The notes beneath the pieces were generated by a model that was given only the letters and a program-made list of their open reading frames with translations, was not told the origin of the DNA and did no database searches. A program made the translations under genes and the position numbers. Positions 6,440 to 9,344 of a stretch of DNA of 9,344 bases are shown in pieces. The stretch is from Acidobacteriota bacterium (GTDB lineage Bacteria > Acidobacteriota > Holophagae > Thermotomaculales > Thermotomaculaceae): NCBI GenBank assembly GCA_027038695.1, contig JALWHA010000214.1, forward strand, positions 1-9,344, written 5' to 3'. Each line of letters begins with the position of its first letter. Positions within the stretch are counted from its first letter, which is position 1.

Positions 6440-7262
6440 TTTTCTCCGTATCCTTAATTTTGGTCCAGAATCTCTTTTTTTGCTTTTTCTTTTTTCCAAT
6501 TTCAAGCAAGCCGACCAGGTGGTTTTTCATACCTTCAAAGGATTGATCTTTATAGTGCATTATGGTTCCGTTTTTGGCAAAAGAGATCTTACCTGTTTCT
6601 TCCGATACAATGATGGCGATAGCGTCTGTTTCTTCTGTAATACCGATTCCCGCCCTATGCCTGGTGCCGAAGTGAGGAGGAAGTTGGGGGTTTGAAGAAA
6701 GCGGTAAAAGGCATGATGCAGCCGCTATTTTACCGTTTGAAATAATAATTGCCCCGTCATGAAGTGCGGTTTTAGGTTCAAAAATATTTACTATCAAGTC
6801 AAAGGAGATTATCCCGTCAATTCTTATTCCTGTTTCAATGTATTGACCTAATCCCTGTCCCCTTTCAATTACTATTAATCCGCCTTTTTTTTCTTTGGAA
6901 AGCAGATTTGCTGCCTTGAGCATCTGCTCAATCATATGTTCTTCTATACTTTCATTGTTTTTGACGAAGGAGTATGTACCCATTCTAGCTAAAATTTTTC
7001 TTATCTCGTATTGAAACAGAACAATGACGGCAATTGGCAGGAAACTTATAGTGGAATCGATAACGGTTTTTAATGTGTTTAAATGAAAAACACCGGCTAA
7101 AAAACTTGCAAAGAACAATAAGGCTATGCCTGCTATCATCTGCATAGCCCTGGTACCCTTTATTAAAAGCAAGAGTTTATAGACTATAAAGGCCAGAATT
7201 ATAATATCAATAATGTCTGTTATTGTAGGAATCCTGATTGCTTCAATGTTTAAAATTTCCAT
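6426..7262 (-). CDS. cdaA: Diadenylate cyclase CdaA (c-di-AMP synthase)
   Basis: CdaA makes cyclic di-AMP from two ATP at the inner face of the membrane. c-di-AMP controls potassium and osmolyte balance and cell-wall stability. With the ATG at 7262 (278 aa) there are three membrane helices at about residues 16-34, 41-60 and 68-87, then a DAC domain. The catalytic motifs are intact: LHDGA with Asp169-Gly170-Ala171, and GTRHRAG with Arg201-His202-Arg203, followed by SEETGKISFA. A Lys-rich tail ends the protein. The 7262 start has GGGGTG upstream. An ATG nine codons earlier (7289) is possible but has no ribosome binding site. It is the first gene of the operon cdaA-cdaR-glmM-pdxJ and is divergent from rpoD. 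Another name for the gene is dacA. Confidence 0.95.
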   Translation of the reverse strand: MEILNIEAIRIPTITDIIDIIILAFIVYKLLLLIKGTRAMQMIAGIALLFFASFLAGVFHLNTLKTVIDSTISFLPIAVIVLFQYEIRKILARMGTYSFVKNNESIEEHMIEQMLKAANLLSKEKKGGLIVIERGQGLGQYIETGIRIDGIISFDLIVNIFEPKTALHDGAIIISNGKIAAASCLLPLSSNPQLPPHFGTRHRAGIGITEETDAIAIIVSEETGKISFAKNGTIMHYKDQSFEGMKNHLVGLLEIGKKKKQKKRFWTKIKDTEKNETK

Positions 7263-7425
7263 AACACCCCGGAATAAGAGTACTTCCATAGAAATTTTAA
7301 CAAATTAACGGATATTATTTAAAAAAAAATTGCAAATTTTAAACTACTATATATATTCTTATTTGTGCATCGGTTGTTTTATGGTATAAATACCTTTTGG
7401 ATTTTGAAATATTAGGGGGGGGAAG
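7263..7425. promoter_or_regulatory. Divergent control region between cdaA and rpoD
   Basis: This very AT-rich gap must hold promoters for both the cdaA operon and rpoD. It includes an A9 tract (7321-7329) and an inverted repeat AAAATT-GCA-AATTTT (7326-7340) next to alternating TATATATA (7348-7355). On the minus strand a TAAAAT (7299-7294) is a possible -10 box for cdaA but lacks a good -35. On the plus strand TTGCAA (7330-7335) with TATATT (7352-7357) is a second possible rpoD promoter besides the one listed separately. No assignment is firm. Confidence 0.5.
7363..7390 (+). promoter_or_regulatory. Candidate rpoD promoter
   Basis: TTGTGC (7363-7368) and TATAAA (7385-7390) are separated by 16 bases. 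They resemble a sigma70 -35/-10 pair and would start transcription near 7397, leaving a leader of about 30 bases before the TTG start. The match is moderate, and the upstream pair TTGCAA/TATATT is a competitor. Confidence 0.45.
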
Positions 7426-7428
7426 TTG
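7414..7428 (+). promoter_or_regulatory. G8 ribosome binding site and TTG start of rpoD
   Basis: An A followed by eight G's (7415-7422) lies three bases before the TTG at 7426-7428. An in-frame TGA at 7405-7407 rules out any start further upstream except non-standard codons. The next in-frame ATG, at residue 28, would remove part of sigma region 1.1. The TTG is therefore the best start, served by an unusual all-G Shine-Dalgarno element. Confidence 0.75.
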
Positions 7429-9105
7429 GTTAAAGACGACAAATATTCACATATTAAAGAATTCGCCATTAGCAAAGGGTCTATCTCTTTTGACGAATTA
7501 AACGATATGCTGGACCCTGATGCGTCTGTTGAAGATATTGATAAACTTATAGGGGATATTAAAGCATGCGGAGCGGATTTGGTTGATTTTGAAAAAGAAG
7601 ACGGGGATTATTACGGCACAGGTGAATTAGACGAAGTTGAGGAAAAAGACGAAGAGGAAGAAAATATCGAAAATATTACTTTTGCACCGGGAGAAGTCGA
7701 TAAGGTTAACGACCCGGTAAGGTTGTACCTTAAAGAGATGGGTAATGTCCCGCTTTTAACGAGAGAGGAAGAGATTTACTATGCAAAAGAGATAGAAAGC
7801 GGAATGAAGACAACTTTAAAAGCACTTTCAAGAATGAGAATAGTTGTTCCCTATTTGCTTAAATTAGGTGAATTAATAGAGGAAAAGCCTTTTCACTTGA
7901 AAGAGGTAATCGCCCTGGACGATGAAGCGTTCGGAGAAAATAACGAGGCTTTAAACTTTGCACTGGAAATCTTTAGGAAGATCAGGGTAGAAGAGGGTAA
8001 ACTTCAAAGCTTAATAAAGAAGCACAACGAAGCCGTTGACGGTGATGAAAGGCAAAAGATTTTTTCCCTTATCAACAGGCAAAAAGTGAGGGTGTCAAGA
8101 GAGATTAGAAAACTTAAACTAAACTTTTTTCACATGCACAAATTAATTGAGCTTGTTAATAAAACACATAAAGACATTCATGCTTTGAATAGAAGGATAA
8201 AAGATATCAAGTCAAAACTGGAAAAACCTGCATACGAAAAGTTGAGACCCAAACTAACTAAGGAATTAATGGAACTTGAAGGTAAATTAAATAAAAAGTT
8301 ATCTGAGTTAGGCACCACCTTTGAAACATTTGATAAAAATTACAAACTCTTGAAAAAAGGGGAAGACAGAACCGAGAAGGCTAAAAATTCGTTAATTGAG
8401 GCAAATTTAAGGTTGGTAGTTTCAATTGCTAAAAAATACACCAATAAAGGCTTACAGTTTCTTGATTTGATTCAGGAAGGTAATATCGGTTTAATGAAAG
8501 CAGTTGAAAAGTTTGAGTACAGAAGGGGGTACAAGTTTTCTACTTATGCGACATGGTGGATCAGGCAGGCTATTACAAGGGCTATTGCGGACCAGGCAAG
8601 GACCATTAGAATACCTGTTCATATGATTGAGACGATTAACAAAGTAATAAGGGTTTCAAGGCAGCTTGTTCAAGAGTTAGGAAGAGAGCCTACCCCGGAA
8701 GAGATTGCAATGAAAATGGAGATGTCTGTTGATAAGATCAGGAAGATAATGAAGATAGCACAAGATCCTATTTCCCTTGAGACTCCAATCGGAGAAGAGG
8801 AAGACTCTCACCTGGGAGACTTTATTGAGGATATGAAAAACGTATCTCCTATTGATAACGTAATAGAACTTGATTTAAAACAATCTGTTCTTGAAGTGCT
8901 TCAAACCTTGCCTGAGAGGGAAGCGAAAGTGCTTGAGATGAGGTTCGGGTTAAGCGAGGACGGGGAACACACGCTCGAAGAAGTAGGTCAATTGTTTGCG
9001 GTGACAAGGGAAAGGATAAGACAGATTGAGTCAAAGGCTTTGAGAAAATTAAGACATCCTTCAAGAAGTAGAAAATTAAAGGCATTTTTAGAGGGAATGA
9101 GATAA
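7426..9105 (+). CDS. rpoD: RNA polymerase primary sigma factor (sigma70, RpoD)
   Basis: This is the housekeeping sigma factor, which directs core RNA polymerase to -35/-10 promoters. The domains are in the expected order: region 1.1 (about residues 5-57), an acidic linker (68-82), region 1.2 (DPVRLYLKEMG, 96-106), and a Lys-rich helical non-conserved stretch (about 130-315). Region 2 follows, from LIEANLRLVVSIAKKY (323-338) through DLIQEGNIGLMKAVEKFEY and FSTYATWWIRQAI (371-383), the core-binding and -10-melting elements. Region 3 has GREPTPEEIA (419-428), with a region 3.2 finger around 453-469. Region 4 holds LPEREAKVLEMRFGL and the -35 recognition helix VTRERIRQIE (526-535), ending KLRHPSRSRKL. 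The 559-residue length and presence of region 1.1 mark it as primary rather than alternative sigma. It stands alone here, without the dnaG partner common elsewhere. The start is TTG. Confidence 0.97.
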   Translation: MVKDDKYSHIKEFAISKGSISFDELNDMLDPDASVEDIDKLIGDIKACGADLVDFEKEDGDYYGTGELDEVEEKDEEEENIENITFAPGEVDKVNDPVRLYLKEMGNVPLLTREEEIYYAKEIESGMKTTLKALSRMRIVVPYLLKLGELIEEKPFHLKEVIALDDEAFGENNEALNFALEIFRKIRVEEGKLQSLIKKHNEAVDGDERQKIFSLINRQKVRVSREIRKLKLNFFHMHKLIELVNKTHKDIHALNRRIKDIKSKLEKPAYEKLRPKLTKELMELEGKLNKKLSELGTTFETFDKNYKLLKKGEDRTEKAKNSLIEANLRLVVSIAKKYTNKGLQFLDLIQEGNIGLMKAVEKFEYRRGYKFSTYATWWIRQAITRAIADQARTIRIPVHMIETINKVIRVSRQLVQELGREPTPEEIAMKMEMSVDKIRKIMKIAQDPISLETPIGEEEDSHLGDFIEDMKNVSPIDNVIELDLKQSVLEVLQTLPEREAKVLEMRFGLSEDGEHTLEEVGQLFAVTRERIRQIESKALRKLRHPSRSRKLKAFLEGMR

Positions 9106-9131
9106 AAAAAGGGCGTTAAGCCCTTTTTTTT
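9104..9131. terminator. Intrinsic terminator between rpoD and the converging gene
   Basis: The stem GGGC (9111-9114) / GCCC (9120-9123) with loop GTTAA is extended by seven A-T pairs (A's 9104-9110, T's 9124-9130), and the plus-strand U-run is eight bases. It starts inside the rpoD stop codon. The A7 run on the other side makes it usable for the minus-strand gene as well. Confidence 0.9.
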
Positions 9132-9163
9132 ATTTCTTTGTTTAATTTGTTAGCTGTTTAAGA

Positions 9164-9344
9164 CTATCCTGCAAAACTTAGTTCTTTTGCGTTTTCGGTT
9201 AGAGCAGTTATTACATTCTGTATGTGTTCTTCAAGGGGAATACCCAACTCTTCCGCTCCCTGCTTTATCTCTTCCCTGTTAACCTGCCTTGCAAAAGCCC
9301 TGTCCTTCATCTTCTTTTTAACCGATTTTACCTTAACATCCCCT
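9164..9344 (-). CDS. C-terminal end of a probable HD/HDIG-family hydrolase (partial)
   Basis: On the minus strand a frame enters from the right edge and runs for 59 codons to a TAG at 9166-9164. The peptide contains KMKDRAFARQVNREEIKQGA followed by EELGIPLEEHI and ends ELSFAG. From memory this matches the conserved tail of small bacterial HD-domain (HDIG) predicted phosphohydrolases, in which similar KDKAFARGVNRED and LEEHI segments follow the metal-binding core. The HD motif itself lies outside the window, so function rests on tail similarity only. The coding strand is supported by an uninterrupted frame, biased codon use and the convergent terminator. Start and full length cannot be seen. 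Confidence 0.65.
   Translation of the reverse strand, partial: GDVKVKSVKKKMKDRAFARQVNREEIKQGAEELGIPLEEHIQNVITALTENAKELSFAG

Noticed and set aside
6440..6505. Upstream start for CdaR at 6505
   Set aside because: It would overlap cdaA by 80 bases and add a basic 22-residue leader. ATG 6439 has GGAG close upstream and places the membrane helix at the usual distance from the N-terminus.
7320..7360. A9 / TATATATA region as a replication origin or DnaA-box cluster
   Set aside because: No DnaA-box-like TTATCCACA repeats are visible. The AT-richness is explained by divergent promoters.

Overview
The window is an ordinary housekeeping stretch of an AT-rich bacterial chromosome. Arg is mostly AGG/AGA and the proteins are rich in Lys, Glu and Ile. 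The gene order tRNA-Ser, SRP RNA, dnaX, ebfC on the plus strand and cdaA, cdaR, glmM, pdxJ on the minus strand is common in deltaproteobacteria-like and other deep diderm lineages. An exported protein with a BamE/SmpA-like C-terminal motif also hints at an outer membrane. I cannot name the phylum from the sequence alone.

Layout: (1) 23-2096, plus strand: tRNA-Ser(GGA), small SRP RNA, dnaX (clamp-loader tau subunit) and ebfC, tightly packed and closed by a terminator at 2118-2151. recR, which often follows ebfC, is absent. (2) 2171-2535, minus strand: a single hup (HU) gene with its own strong sigma70-type promoter and a short leader hairpin. It converges on ebfC. (3) 2560-7262, minus strand: a five-gene operon read right to left, cdaA, cdaR, glmM, pdxJ and an unrecognised exported protein. 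The genes overlap or abut. (4) 7263-7425: divergent control region. (5) 7426-9105, plus strand: rpoD, the primary sigma factor, which starts at TTG behind a run of eight G, with a terminator at 9104-9131. (6) 9164-9344, minus strand: the 3' end of a gene resembling HD/HDIG-family hydrolases, running off the window.

How the parts fit: region 1 supplies serine decoding, membrane targeting and replication/nucleoid functions. Region 3 couples the second messenger c-di-AMP (CdaA with its regulator CdaR) to GlmM, which makes the first dedicated cell-wall amino-sugar precursor. It adds vitamin B6 synthesis and an envelope protein of unknown role.

No phage, insertion sequence, CRISPR array or defence system is visible. 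The most notable observations are an A10 slippage tract in dnaX placed so that either frame change ends the protein just after the clamp-loader core, the unrecognised exported protein closing the c-di-AMP operon, and the TTG/G8 start of rpoD.
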